Positions 18,112 to 26,962 are shown, numbered from the stretch's first letter. The stretch is 64,000 nt of DNA from Rhizobium aethiopicum (GCF_900094625.1 NZ_FMAJ01000010.1:181297-245296), one strand, 5' to 3'. Translations and numbers: made by a program. Notes: generated by a model not told the origin, from the sequence alone.

Positions 18112-18402
18112 ATGGTTTTCAAAGAGCCGACATTTCACGGGCTTGCGCCTGAGATTGAAGCGGAGATTGCCAATCGCGCATCCCTCGAGGCTGGTGTCGC
18201 CAATGCATTGGCGATCGCCGGCGGCATCGATGCGTCGGATGTCGAGGTGACGATGGAGGAAGACCAGGTTGTGTTGACCGGCACCGTCGGCACGGTGGGC
18301 GAAATCGAACGGGCAACCGCTGTCGCCAGGGCAGTGGAAGGCGTGACTGCTGTGCAGAACCGAATCCTGCTCAGCGGGTCTGCAGTCGGCGATCCGCATT
18401 GA
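18112..18402 (+). CDS. BON-domain protein
   Basis: 96 residues with an ACGGAGGAACGGGAC ribosome region before ATG 18112. The central part (about 30-90) is a BON domain: ANALAIAGGIDASDVEVTMEEDQVVLTGTVGTVGEIERA and VEGVTAVQNRIL. BON domains bind membranes or ligands and occur in stress-linked periplasmic or cytoplasmic proteins. No signal peptide is present, so this one is probably cytoplasmic. The partner is unknown. Confidence 0.82.
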   Translation: MVFKEPTFHGLAPEIEAEIANRASLEAGVANALAIAGGIDASDVEVTMEEDQVVLTGTVGTVGEIERATAVARAVEGVTAVQNRILLSGSAVGDPH

Positions 18403-18478
18403 TATTATCGAAACCTGTCTCGCTTGCGAACGCCGGTCGTGCCGGCGGTCGCGCGCTGTTATGCCAGCGCTTGGCCGC

Positions 18479-18631
18479 TCAACCGGCGAAGCGCTCGACG
18501 AGGAAGGATGAGCCATCCAGGCGATCGGTCTTCGCTGCGGTCACCGGCCCCTGCGGCTGATAGGCGATGGCGAGCAGCAGAGCGCTGACGGCGACATAGG
18601 CGATCACCAAAAGAGTCATCTTGATGCGCAT
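18479..18631 (-). CDS. Small single-pass membrane protein
   Basis: 50 residues from ATG 18631 with GGGAG nearby. An N-terminal hydrophobic segment MRIKMTLLVIAYVAVSALLLAIAY could be a signal or anchor; a short polar tail follows (QPQGPVTAAKTDRLDGSSFLVERFAG). The frame extends to 18685 but the ribosome site favours 18631. Function unknown; short exported proteins of this layout are common in rhizobia. Confidence 0.6.
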   Translation of the reverse strand: MRIKMTLLVIAYVAVSALLLAIAYQPQGPVTAAKTDRLDGSSFLVERFAG

Positions 18632-18751
18632 GATGGGTGCTCCCGTTTTCGCGATAAACGCGGCCAATGCTGTGAAGTTCCGCACGGCGAAATCAGATGA
18701 AAAACCTCCGGGCTGAAGGATCGGGCGGGGCTGTTCATGCCAGGGATAAAG

Positions 18752-19011
18752 CTATCGGCAGATCCGGGTTTCCTTGACGACGGTACGGCCGTGACGGCGG
18801 ATCTTTTCCGTCCTGGTGAAGCAGTCGCGTGCTACGCGCTGCGACATATGATGGCGATAGTAGGGACGATGGCGGTAATAGGGGCGTTCGGAATAGCCGT
18901 AATTGGGACGGGCGTTGTCCGTCGTGATGGTGACGCTGGCGCCTCAGAGGGAACGGCGGAAAAGACGGGTGCTGCCGCGAGTGTAAAGAGGAGGATTAGC
19001 TGTTTCGCGAC
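18752..19011 (-). pseudogene. Broken gene for a small secreted Tyr/Arg/His-rich protein
   Basis: On the minus strand a good signal-peptide core (KQLILLFTLAAAPVFSAVPSE, about 19002-18943) is in one frame, and the expected mature part (ASVTITTDNARPNYGYSERP onward, ending ETRICR then TAG at 18752-18754) is in another. The join is at about 18940-18945, where one missing base (GAGGCGCC for GAGGC-N-GCC) would restore a single chain. The signal part also lacks any in-frame ATG, GTG or TTG. The mature part (YYRHRPYYRHHM, then a C-terminal CFTRTEKIRRHG...C domain) resembles small rhizobial exported proteins. I read this as a decayed gene; a sequencing error at the join is the alternative. Confidence 0.55.
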
Positions 19012-19154
19012 GGAGGCTCTCTTTCTGAGTTGGTCACGCGGTCAACGCGCCGGAAGCGCCGCCGGTTCAATCACATAGAGTAACCGTTTGTGTCGTAGGC
19101 AGAAACCTTTGCGGCTGCGGATCGTTAGCGCAGGGACAGCCGGAGTCATCGCTT

Positions 19155-19673
19155 ATGGGATCGATTGCAAGGATCATCGCCATCGTCGCCGGACTTGCCG
19201 GCGGCACGGTGTTTTCGCAAGCGCCCGAATTTGCGCAGCAGTATCGCCAGCGGATCGGCGGGGCGGTCGACGAGCTGCGCGTCATCGTCGAGGACTTCCA
19301 CCGCCAGGCCGCCCAGCACCAGCTCGACCGCCAGCAGGCGCTGAACGCCTATGCGCAATCCGCCGACGATTTCCTGCGCGACCGCGGCATCTCCATGCAG
19401 AGCACGATCGCGCGTTACGAAAGGCTGCTGTCGCAGCAACTGAAACTCGCCACCGCCGCCCCCGTCGCCAAGCCCTTCGTGCTGCTGCGGGAACCGGACG
19501 ACGTCGTTTTCGCCAATACCTGGCGCGATTTCGTGCCGGGTGTTCCCGTCAGTTTCGCGGGCCTTGTATGGGGCGCGATTGGTTTTGCCTGTGGGTGGGT
19601 CGTGACGGCGCTGCTGGGATTGGGGGCACGACGCGTTTGGCGCCGACGAGGAGCCTATCGTCAGATGCCGTGA
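19155..19673 (+). CDS. DUF2937 family membrane protein
   Basis: 172 residues. N-terminal hydrophobic segment (IARIIAIVAGLAGGTVFSQAPEF), then a soluble helical part with a coiled-coil-like region (about 25-110, QQYRQRIGGAVDELRVIVEDFHRQAAQHQLDRQQAL), then a C-terminal membrane segment (VSFAGLVWGAIGFACGWVVTALLGLG, about 132-157). This layout and the EFAQQYRQRLGG start are those of DUF2937. The function of the family is unknown; it is probably an inner-membrane protein. Confidence 0.8.
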   Translation: MGSIARIIAIVAGLAGGTVFSQAPEFAQQYRQRIGGAVDELRVIVEDFHRQAAQHQLDRQQALNAYAQSADDFLRDRGISMQSTIARYERLLSQQLKLATAAPVAKPFVLLREPDDVVFANTWRDFVPGVPVSFAGLVWGAIGFACGWVVTALLGLGARRVWRRRGAYRQMP

Positions 19674-19796
19674 GCCAATAGGGGAGGCCAGGCGCCCTGC
19701 TGCCCATCTTCAAGGCGAGATCGGTCATTCCATTCCTCCCGCAGCATGCAGGGAAGCAGACGACTTTAAGCCCGCGGCAAAAATGCTCTGCCTAAC

Positions 19797-20060
19797 TCAA
19801 TGAAGAACGGCGACGGTCGTTACGCCAGCTTCATCCGCGGCGCGAATAATCGCAGCCCTCAGTTGCTCGGGCTTGGCGTTACCGTTCACGACGTCCAGAC
19901 AGATTTCAATCGCAGCAAGGAATTCCTTTCCGTCGTCGCAAGGGAACTCGTTCATCAGCGCGTTGGCGGCTCCCACGGCCGTCCTGACGGAAAAAAACCG
20001 TTCGGGGTTGTCAAAGACAAGGATGACGGGATCGAATTCGACCGAGATGTCCCACTCCAT
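19797..20060 (-). CDS. DUF982 domain protein
   Basis: 87 residues from ATG 20060, with AGGAG 9 bases upstream; in-frame ATG codons further out lack a site. It matches the rhizobial DUF982 family: PVILVFDNPERFFSVRTAVGAANALMNEFPCDDGKEFLAAIEICLDVVNG. These small acidic proteins occur in many copies in Rhizobiales and have no known role. The gene is monocistronic by context. Confidence 0.8.
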   Translation of the reverse strand: MEWDISVEFDPVILVFDNPERFFSVRTAVGAANALMNEFPCDDGKEFLAAIEICLDVVNGNAKPEQLRAAIIRAADEAGVTTVAVLH

Positions 20061-20407
20061 TACACAATACTCCTGATGGGATGGCATATTGTTAACGGTG
20101 CAAGGGGCGTGCCACCGCACGTGGCGGTTTGTTCAAAAACAGGCATGGCATCGGAAGGCAATAAATTGCCACCGCGGAAGACGGGACAAAGCAGTCGTGA
20201 AACCGGGGCATGCTCCCGCCGAGTCGACGCGATCGTTGAAGGCACGAAGCGATTGGCGGATAAATCCGATGTCAGTCGTGCATCAATGCCCGGCGCATGG
20301 ATGATGTCGAGCGGGTAGAGAAGGTGAAAACCAGCGTCGTGTCACTGCAGGCCGATGTGACGGAATGAAGCAGGTTACCGAAGTGCGTCGGTGGACGCTC
20401 ATGATAT
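20061..20407. other. Intergenic region before the tRNA gene
   Basis: 347 bp without a supported gene. It should hold the DUF982 promoter. A short plus-strand frame at 20290-20367 (MDDVERVEKVKTSVVSLQADVTE) reads like a protein C-terminus rather than random sequence, but it has no upstream continuation before a stop and may be a remnant. Confidence 0.4.
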
Positions 20408-20484
20408 TGGTGATCCCGACGCGATTCGAACGCGTGACCCCCAGATTAGGAATCTGGTGCTCTATCCTGCTGAGCTACGGGACC
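20408..20484 (-). tRNA. tRNA-Arg (anticodon CCT)
   Basis: 77 bases on the minus strand including an encoded CCA (20408-20410). Acceptor stem GGTCCCG pairs with CGGGATC (one G-U pair). Anticodon stem CCAGA/TCTGG encloses loop TTCCTAA with anticodon CCT, reading the AGG codon. T-arm GCG-TTCGAAT-CGC region is present. No integrated element is seen next to it. Confidence 0.93.
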
Positions 20485-20503
20485 ACTTGGATGCCATGCA
20501 TAC

Positions 20504-20530
20504 AAAAGGCTTGGCGCGAAGCCAAGCCTT
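20504..20530 (-). terminator. Terminator of the M20 amidohydrolase gene
   Basis: Perfect 10-bp inverted repeat AAGGCTTGGC / GCCAAGCCTT with a 5-base loop, followed on the minus strand by TTTTG, 9 bp after the amidohydrolase stop. Confidence 0.8.
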
Positions 20531-20538
20531 AATTCTTG

Positions 20539-21702
20539 TCAGAGGCCAAGGCGCTGTTCGGCAAGGCGGACCCAGTAGGAGATGCCGTGAGCGATGGCCT
20601 CGTCGTTGAAGTCGTAGGCGGGGTTGTGCAGGCCGGCGCTGTCGCCGTTGCCGATGAAGATGAAGGCGCCGGGGCGGGCGTTCAGCATGTAGGAAAAATC
20701 CTCGCCACCCATCATCGGATCGATTTCGGCGTTGACGTTTGCTTCGCCGGCAACGGCGTTGGCGGTAGCGACGGCGTGCTCGGTCTCATCGGGGTGGTTG
20801 ACGGTGACGGGATAGTTCCGGTTGAAGCTGATCTCGGCTTCGGCGCCATGAGCTGCGACCACGCCTTCGACGATCTGCCGGAAGCGTGTTTCGGCGAGGG
20901 TGCGCATCTCGTCGTCCAGAGTGCGGACCGTGCCCGCGAAGGTCGCGTCATTGGGGATGACGTTATGGGCGAAGCCGGCATTGAACTTGGTCACCGAGAC
21001 GACGACGGAACTTATCGGATCGGCGGTGCGCGAGGCGATCATCTGCAGGTTGGCGACGATCTGGGCGCCGATCGCGATCGGGTCGATCGTCCGGTGCGGC
21101 TGAGCGGCGTGGCCGCCGCGGCCCTTGATGGTGACGGTGAATTCGTCGGTTGCCGCCATGATCGCGCCCTTGCGGGTGGCAAACTGGCCGACGGGGAGGC
21201 CCGGCAGATTGTGCATGCCGTAGACCTCTTCGATTTCGAAGCGCTCCATCATGCCGTCCCTCACCATAAGATTGCCGCCGCCGCCGCCTTCTTCGGCGGG
21301 CTGGAAGATGACGGCGACATTGCCGTTAAAGTTGCGGGTTTCGGCGAGATATTTCGCGGCGCCGAGCAGCATTGCGGTATGGCCGTCATGGCCGCAGGCG
21401 TGCATCTTGCCCGGCGTTTTCGATGCCCAGGGCTTGCCTGATATTTCGGTGAGCGGCAGGGCATCCATGTCAGCACGCAGGCCGATCGTGCGGCGGCCTT
21501 CACCCTTGCCCTTGATCAGCCCGACGACGCCGGTGCGGCCGATGCCGGTGACGACCTCGTCAACGCCGAATTCCTTGAGCTTTTCGGTGACGAAAGCGGC
21601 CGTGTTTTCCACCGCGAAAAGAAGCTCGGGCCGGGCATGAATATGGCGGCGCCACTCGGCGACTTCGTCCTGCAATTCGGCGGCTCTGTTCAAAATCGGC
21701 AT
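20539..21702 (-). CDS. M20-family amidohydrolase (hippurate hydrolase / IAA-amino-acid hydrolase-like)
   Basis: 387 residues from ATG 21702, preceded by CAGGA; the frame extends 12 codons further. A zinc amidohydrolase of the M20D type: metal-site motifs GLRADMDALPL, MHACGHDGHTAMLLGAA and PAEEGGGGG, the dimerisation domain with KGRGGHAAQPH, and the C-terminal MMGGEDFSYML. These enzymes hydrolyse N-acylated amino acids such as hippurate or auxin conjugates; the substrate cannot be read from sequence. It is monocistronic with its own terminator. Confidence 0.9.
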   Translation of the reverse strand: MPILNRAAELQDEVAEWRRHIHARPELLFAVENTAAFVTEKLKEFGVDEVVTGIGRTGVVGLIKGKGEGRRTIGLRADMDALPLTEISGKPWASKTPGKMHACGHDGHTAMLLGAAKYLAETRNFNGNVAVIFQPAEEGGGGGNLMVRDGMMERFEIEEVYGMHNLPGLPVGQFATRKGAIMAATDEFTVTIKGRGGHAAQPHRTIDPIAIGAQIVANLQMIASRTADPISSVVVSVTKFNAGFAHNVIPNDATFAGTVRTLDDEMRTLAETRFRQIVEGVVAAHGAEAEISFNRNYPVTVNHPDETEHAVATANAVAGEANVNAEIDPMMGGEDFSYMLNARPGAFIFIGNGDSAGLHNPAYDFNDEAIAHGISYWVRLAEQRLGL

Positions 21703-21852
21703 ATGGGCGTTCCTGTTATCAAACCGATAATCGTTCATCGCTTCACAAGGGCGTGATGCAAATTACTTCGTCAATGACCTTTGCCATGTCATAGCCATAT
21801 AGGCTAGATAGGTGAAGGTTGCGAGATTTTCCGGACATCTGAAGGACGAACC

Positions 21853-22986
21853 GTGTCGACGAGCCACTTCCGTTTGTTTGCCGCCATGCGGCCGTTTCGT
21901 TTCATGGCCGCCGCGACTGCCGCTTTTCTCGCCTCGGTTTCGCTCGCTCAGGCCAATCCGCATATTCTCGTCGACGTGCAGACCGGCCGCGTACTCGAGC
22001 ACGAAGAAGCTTTCCGCAAGTGGTATCCGGCCTCGCTCACCAAGCTGATGACCGTCTATACCGTCTTCGCTGCGATCCGCGCGGGCGAGATCAGCCTCGA
22101 TACGCCCGTCGTCATGAGCAAACGCGCCGCCGCGCAACCGGCCGCCAAAATGTATTTCAAGCCGGGTCAGAAGCTGACGCTCGATAGCGCGCTCAAGATC
22201 CTGCTGGTGAAATCGGCAAACGACGTCTCCGTCGCGGTCGCGGAAGCCATCGGCGGCACGCAGGAAGGTTTCGTGAACCGGATGAACGCCGAGGCGCTGA
22301 AGCTCGGCATGACGGATTCTCATTTCGTCAATCCAAATGGCCTGCCGGGCAAGGGGCAGTATACGACGGCGCGCGACCTTGCCGTGCTGACGGTGGCGCT
22401 GCGCCGCGACTTTCCGCAATATGCCGGCTATTTTGCTCTCGAGGGCTTCACCACCGGCCAGCAGAACGTACCCAACCTCAACATGCTGATCGGCCGTTTT
22501 GCGGGCGCGGACGGCATGAAGACGGGCTTTATCTGTGCCTCGGGCTTCAATCAGATCGGTTCGGCGACGCGCAACGGCCGCACGATCATCTCCGTGGTGC
22601 TCGGCACCGACAGTCTGGCGGCGCGCGCCGATGCGACGGCAGATCTGTTGCAGAAAGGCTTCACCACGCAGTTTGCCGGCAACGACACAATTGGTTCGCT
22701 GAAGCCTTACGGGCCGGGACAAGACCAGGTGACCGACATTACCGCCGATATCTGCAGCGCCAAGGGCGCCAAGGTGCGCAGCGAAACACGCGATGAGGTC
22801 GGCCGCATGAAGGTGCGCTCGCCCTATATCCTGGAGATGGACCACGATCCGCGCTTCGTTTTTGCCGGCCTGATACCAGGTCAGGATCCGCAGCCGGCGG
22901 CGCAGCCAGAAAAGATGGCAAGGGGTGATACTGCGGGTGCGATCGCAAACGTGCCGGTCCCGATGCCACGCCCGACAACTTTTTAA
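21853..22986 (+). CDS. D-alanyl-D-alanine carboxypeptidase (low-molecular-weight PBP)
   Basis: 377 residues, GTG start with GAAGGAC upstream. Signal peptide ending in LAQA (about 18-34). Serine-peptidase S11 domain with all three active-site motifs: SLTK at 61-64, SAN at 121-123 and KTG at 223-225. It trims the terminal D-Ala of peptidoglycan stem peptides in the periplasm. The C-terminal part (about 290-377) is a linker rich in Pro and Ala and lacks an obvious amphipathic anchor. The CobW-type gene follows 11 bp downstream, so the two are probably cotranscribed. Confidence 0.92.
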   Translation: MSTSHFRLFAAMRPFRFMAAATAAFLASVSLAQANPHILVDVQTGRVLEHEEAFRKWYPASLTKLMTVYTVFAAIRAGEISLDTPVVMSKRAAAQPAAKMYFKPGQKLTLDSALKILLVKSANDVSVAVAEAIGGTQEGFVNRMNAEALKLGMTDSHFVNPNGLPGKGQYTTARDLAVLTVALRRDFPQYAGYFALEGFTTGQQNVPNLNMLIGRFAGADGMKTGFICASGFNQIGSATRNGRTIISVVLGTDSLAARADATADLLQKGFTTQFAGNDTIGSLKPYGPGQDQVTDITADICSAKGAKVRSETRDEVGRMKVRSPYILEMDHDPRFVFAGLIPGQDPQPAAQPEKMARGDTAGAIANVPVPMPRPTTF

Positions 22987-22997
22987 GGCCCAACTAA

Positions 22998-24149
22998 ATG
23001 AGCGTGCTCAACAACAGGATCCCGGTCACCATCCTGACCGGCTTTCTCGGCGCCGGCAAATCGACGCTGCTGAACCGCATCCTCAAAGACCCCGGAATGA
23101 CGGACGCGGCCGTCATCATCAATGAGTTCGGCGACGTGGGCATCGATCATCTGCTGGTCGAAAGTTCCGGCGATTCGATCATCGAATTATCCGACGGCTG
23201 CCTCTGCTGCACCGTGCGCGGCGAGTTGGTCGACACGCTGGCGAACTTGATGGACGCCGTGCAGACGGGCCGGGTCAAGCCGGTGAAGCGCGTCGTCATC
23301 GAAACGACCGGTCTTGCCGATCCGGCACCGATCATGCAGGCGATCATGGGCAATCCCGTCATCGCCAACAATTTCGAGCTTGACGGCGTCGTCACGGTCG
23401 TCGATGCGGTCAACGGGTTGCAGACGCTCGACAATCACGAGGAAGCGCGCAAGCAGGCGGCCGTCGCCGACCGGCTGATCGTCTCGAAGACATCGATGGC
23501 CGGCGCAACGGCGGAGCTGGAACAGCGCCTGCGGACGCTCAATCCGCGCGCGGCGATGATGGATGCCGACGGCGCCGAGGCTGGCAGCGCTGCTGTGTTG
23601 GTGAATGGGCTCTATGATCCGGCGACGAAGATCGCCGATGTCGGCCGCTGGCTGCGGGACGAGGATGCGCACGAGGCGCATCATCACCATCATCACGATC
23701 ATGATCACGTCGGACATGACCATCATCATCACGGCCACGGACATCAGCATGCGCACGACGTCAACCGCCACGACGCCTCGATCCGATCCTTCTCCATCGT
23801 CGAGGAGAAGCCGATCGATCCGCTGGCGCTCGACATGTTCATCGATCTCCTGCGATCGGCCCACGGTGACAAATTGCTGAGGATGAAGGCCATCGTTTCC
23901 GTTTCGGACCGTCCGGATCGGCCGCTGGTGCTGCACGGCGTGCAAAGCATCTTCCATCCGCCGGTGCGGCTTCCTGCCTGGCCTGACCCGAACGACAGGC
24001 GCACGCGCATGGTGTTGATCACCAGGGACCTGCCCGAAGCCTTCGTGAAAGATCTCTTCGACGCTTTCCTCGGCAAGCCGCGCATCGACACGCCCGACCG
24101 TGCGGCGCTCTCCGACAACCCGCTCGCCATTCCCGGCATGCGGATTTAA
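22998..24149 (+). CDS. CobW/COG0523 GTPase, probable zinc metallochaperone
   Basis: 383 residues. P-loop GFLGAGKST at 15-23, the COG0523 metal-binding CLCC motif at 68-71, ETTGLADPAPI switch region, and SKTS as the base-recognition motif. A histidine-rich loop at about 222-256 (HHHHHHDHDHVGHDHHHHGHGH and more) separates the G domain from the C-terminal CobW domain. Family members use GTP hydrolysis to insert metals. The His loop and the absence of cobalamin genes next to it favour zinc handling, although cobS-cobT are 12 kb away, so a cobalt role is the alternative. Lies just behind the D,D-carboxypeptidase gene. Confidence 0.9.
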   Translation: MSVLNNRIPVTILTGFLGAGKSTLLNRILKDPGMTDAAVIINEFGDVGIDHLLVESSGDSIIELSDGCLCCTVRGELVDTLANLMDAVQTGRVKPVKRVVIETTGLADPAPIMQAIMGNPVIANNFELDGVVTVVDAVNGLQTLDNHEEARKQAAVADRLIVSKTSMAGATAELEQRLRTLNPRAAMMDADGAEAGSAAVLVNGLYDPATKIADVGRWLRDEDAHEAHHHHHHDHDHVGHDHHHHGHGHQHAHDVNRHDASIRSFSIVEEKPIDPLALDMFIDLLRSAHGDKLLRMKAIVSVSDRPDRPLVLHGVQSIFHPPVRLPAWPDPNDRRTRMVLITRDLPEAFVKDLFDAFLGKPRIDTPDRAALSDNPLAIPGMRI

Positions 24150-24182
24150 GGCGTCTTGACTATTTGTCCTACGCGATCTTCT

Positions 24183-24953
24183 TCAGGCTTTGCGTTTAGG
24201 GGTGCCTGAAAGCCATCTGGCTTGCTGACCGCTCAGCAGGGTGCGGTAGCGCTCCTGGCTGGCGGTCAGGTGGGCGCGCATGGCGGCGCGGGCGGCTTCC
24301 GGGTCGCCGGCAGAAATCGCCGTCAGAATGGCCAGATGCTCGCGCTGCAGCCCTTGCTGATAGTCGCGCGACAGCGTGCTGTCCGTACCCCAGGGAGAGG
24401 CGATGTCGCAGGGAATCGCCCGCATGCCGAGCGCATCGAGAACTTCAACATAATAGGAATTGTTGGTGGCAGCCGCAATTTCCCGGTGGAAAGCAAAGTC
24501 GCTCTTGCCCGTTGCTTCGCCGCGCTCGAGCAGCCGGTCGAACTCGAAGAAGGCTTCCTGGATCTGCGCCTCCTGGGCCGCATTGCGCCGGAGCGCAGCG
24601 AGCCCGGCGCTTTCGATCTCGAGGCCCATGCGCACCTCGATGACGTTGAGTGCATGGGAAATCTTGTTGCCGACATCGACGCTGATCGCGCCGAAGGTGA
24701 TCGTCGGATGATTCTTGACGAAAACGCCGGCACCCTGGCGCGCCTCGACGAGGCCGTCGGCGGCGAGGGTTGCAATCGCCTCGCGGACGACAGTGCGGCT
24801 GACCCCGAAAAGCTCGCCCATCCGGGTCTCCGTCGGCAGCTTCTGGCCGGGCGCGTAATCTCCGGACAAGACCTGCGTGCGGATGGCCGAAACCACGCTT
24901 TCGGAAAGTTTCGGTCTTCGCTCGATCCTGAAATCAACGGCTGTATCGGCCAT
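24183..24953 (-). CDS. GntR/FadR-family regulator (FCD domain) of the TRAP operon
   Basis: 256 residues. Winged helix-turn-helix at about 15-80 (LSESVVSAIRTQVLSGDYAPGQKLPTETRMGELFGVSRTVVREAIATLAADGLVEARQGAGVFV), then an FCD all-helical ligand domain with metal-ligand type residues (D-x3-H in DFAFHREIAAATNN, and H in REHLAIL...AMRAHL). It starts 9 bp after the dctM-type gene, so it is the last gene of the TRAP operon and probably responds to its substrate, likely a sugar acid or dicarboxylate (inferred from the usual ligands of this pairing). Confidence 0.9.
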   Translation of the reverse strand: MADTAVDFRIERRPKLSESVVSAIRTQVLSGDYAPGQKLPTETRMGELFGVSRTVVREAIATLAADGLVEARQGAGVFVKNHPTITFGAISVDVGNKISHALNVIEVRMGLEIESAGLAALRRNAAQEAQIQEAFFEFDRLLERGEATGKSDFAFHREIAAATNNSYYVEVLDALGMRAIPCDIASPWGTDSTLSRDYQQGLQREHLAILTAISAGDPEAARAAMRAHLTASQERYRTLLSGQQARWLSGTPKRKA

Positions 24954-24962
24954 GTCGATCTC

Positions 24963-26243
24963 CTATTTGAACACGGCCGGCAGCCACAGCGAAATTGCCG
25001 GGATGTATGTCACCAGCCCGAGGACGACGAGGCCTGCACCATAGAACGGCCAGATCGAACGCATTGCTTCCCAGACTGAAATCTTGCCCACTGCGCAAGC
25101 GACGAACTGCACCGCGCCGACGGGAGGCGTGTTCAACCCGATACCGAAATTGAGGATCATGATCACGCCAAAATGCACCGGATCGACGCCATAGGCTTGC
25201 GCCACCGGCAGGAAAATCGGCGTGCAGATGATGATGGTCGGCCCCATGTCCATGAAGGTACCGAGCACAAGCATGAGGACATTGAGCAGGAGCAGCACCG
25301 TCAACGGGTCGTCGGCGACGGATTTCATCCAGATAACCAGCGAGGCCGGCACCTTTAGAAAGGCCATCAGCCAGGAGAAGGCGGCAGCCGTGCCGATAAT
25401 CAAGAGGACCATCGCTGTCGTACGCACGGCGCCGTGCGTGGCATGGACAAAGTCTTTCCAGCTCATCTGCCGGTAGACGAAGAGAGTTATCAACAGCGCG
25501 TAGATGACAGCGATGCACGAGCTTTCCGTCGCCGTGAAGATGCCGGACCTCACGCCGCCGAAGATGATGGCGATCAGCAGCAGCCCGGGCACTGCGACGG
25601 CGAGCAAATGCGCCACCACGGCAAAGCCGGGGAACGACTCCGTCGGATAGCCGCGCGAGCGCGCAACGATATAGGCGGTCACCATGAGCGCAGCCGCGAG
25701 CAGCAGACCGGGCAGCACGCCGGCGGTGAACAGGTCGGCGATCGATATCTTGCCGCCGGCAGAGATCGAATAGATGATCATGTTGTGGGACGGCGGCAGA
25801 AGCAGCGCGATCAGCGCCGCCATCGACGTGACGTTGACCGCATAATCGGCGCCATAGCCGCGTTGCTTCATCTGCGGGATCATCAGGCCGCCGACGGCTG
25901 CGGCTTCGGCCACCGCCGAACCGGAAATGCCGCCGAACAGCGTCGCGGTGACGATGTTGACCTGGCCAAGGCCGCCACGGACATGACCGACAAGCGACGC
26001 GGCGAAGGCGACGATACGGCTCGCGATGCCGCCGCGCACCATGAGATCGCCGGCATAGATGAAAAAGGGGATGGCAAGCAGCGAAAAGACGCTCATGCCG
26101 GAATTCAGCCGCTGGAAGACCACCAGCGGCGGCAGGCCCATGTAGAGAACCGTGGCGAAGCTGGCAACGCCGAGGCAGAAGGCGATGGGCGTACCTATCA
26201 GCATCAGGGTGGTGAAAACACCGAACAGGATCCAGAGTTCCAT
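24963..26243 (-). CDS. TRAP transporter large permease (DctM type)
   Basis: 426 residues with about 12 membrane segments. It matches the DctM/SiaM family from MELWILFGVFTTLMLIGTPIAFCLGVAS and the GGISGSAVAEAAAVGGLMIPQMKQRGY signature to GIGLNTPPVGAVQFVACAVGKIS near the C-terminus. It forms the sodium-coupled transport channel with the small permease, from whose stop it is separated by 4 bp. Confidence 0.94.
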   Translation of the reverse strand: MELWILFGVFTTLMLIGTPIAFCLGVASFATVLYMGLPPLVVFQRLNSGMSVFSLLAIPFFIYAGDLMVRGGIASRIVAFAASLVGHVRGGLGQVNIVTATLFGGISGSAVAEAAAVGGLMIPQMKQRGYGADYAVNVTSMAALIALLLPPSHNMIIYSISAGGKISIADLFTAGVLPGLLLAAALMVTAYIVARSRGYPTESFPGFAVVAHLLAVAVPGLLLIAIIFGGVRSGIFTATESSCIAVIYALLITLFVYRQMSWKDFVHATHGAVRTTAMVLLIIGTAAAFSWLMAFLKVPASLVIWMKSVADDPLTVLLLLNVLMLVLGTFMDMGPTIIICTPIFLPVAQAYGVDPVHFGVIMILNFGIGLNTPPVGAVQFVACAVGKISVWEAMRSIWPFYGAGLVVLGLVTYIPAISLWLPAVFK

Positions 26244-26247
26244 CGCG

Positions 26248-26826
26248 CTACACTTTCAATTTGACGTTGGGGTCGGCATTGATGTTCTCCATCTCGACGG
26301 CGATTTCCGTCGGCAGGGCCTCATCCAGCACATCGTCAATCGGTTCGCCGGCGAGACGCAGCACAATGCGCTCCAGGGAGAAGATCACGGCAAGCACGCC
26401 ACCGGCGCAAAGCGGCAGATAGTCGAAGGCGCCTGAGATGCCGAGCGACGGCAAGGTAGTGCTCCAGGTCAGGCTCACGAGCGCGCCGCCGTACCAGATC
26501 ATGCCAGCGCCGAAGGCGAAAATGACGACGTCCGAGATCATGCGCAGAACGCGCTTGCCTGATTTCGGCAGCACATAGAGCAGCACGTCGAACCCGAGAT
26601 GGTTGTTCTCCCGGATGCCGACGGCGGCGCCGAGAAAGATGAACCAGCTCATCAGCATGACCGAGCCAGGCTCGGTCCAGCTTGGCGAGTCGTTCAGCAC
26701 GTAGCGGCAAAAAACCTGCCAGGCTACGAAGACGGTCATCAGTACAAGACCGACGCCGGCGAGCCATAGTGCGGCGTTGCTCAGCCGCGTCATGAAATTG
26801 GCGGCGCGTGTTAGATTATTCGACAT
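26248..26826 (-). CDS. TRAP transporter small permease (DctQ type)
   Basis: 192 residues with four membrane segments (about 17-37, 55-75, 95-115 and 135-157). The family pattern WQVFCRYVLNDSPSWTEPGSVMLMSWFIFLGAAVGIRENNHLGFDVL is clear. Slightly longer at the C-terminus than usual because of a polar tail. It pairs with the large permease. Confidence 0.92.
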   Translation of the reverse strand: MSNNLTRAANFMTRLSNAALWLAGVGLVLMTVFVAWQVFCRYVLNDSPSWTEPGSVMLMSWFIFLGAAVGIRENNHLGFDVLLYVLPKSGKRVLRMISDVVIFAFGAGMIWYGGALVSLTWSTTLPSLGISGAFDYLPLCAGGVLAVIFSLERIVLRLAGEPIDDVLDEALPTEIAVEMENINADPNVKLKV

Positions 26827-26890
26827 AGGGGCCTCGTCGAAATTGGGCGCTCACGCGCCCCTATCGGACGGATCGAGATAGGTAAATACG

Positions 26891-26936
26891 GCGGAGAACC
26901 GGGGTGGAGTATCTCCACCCCGATAGCTTACTCCGC
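26891..26936 (-). promoter_or_regulatory. Large hairpin between the TRAP binding-protein gene and its permease genes
   Basis: Perfect 9-bp stem GGGGTGGAG / CTCCACCCC with a 3-base loop (26901-26921), nested in an outer GCGGAG / CTCCGC pairing (26891-26896 with 26931-26936). No T run follows. In the 136-bp gap between the binding protein and permease genes such hairpins commonly protect the 5' message or partly terminate, so that the binding protein is made in excess. Confidence 0.6.
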
Positions 26937-26962
26937 TCTCCGCACGAGAAAGCAGGCTGTGG

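Noticed and set aside
20290..20367. Short plus-strand frame MDDVERVEKVKTSVVSLQADVTE
   Set aside because: It reads like a protein C-terminus but has no upstream continuation and no ribosome site; too short to call a gene.
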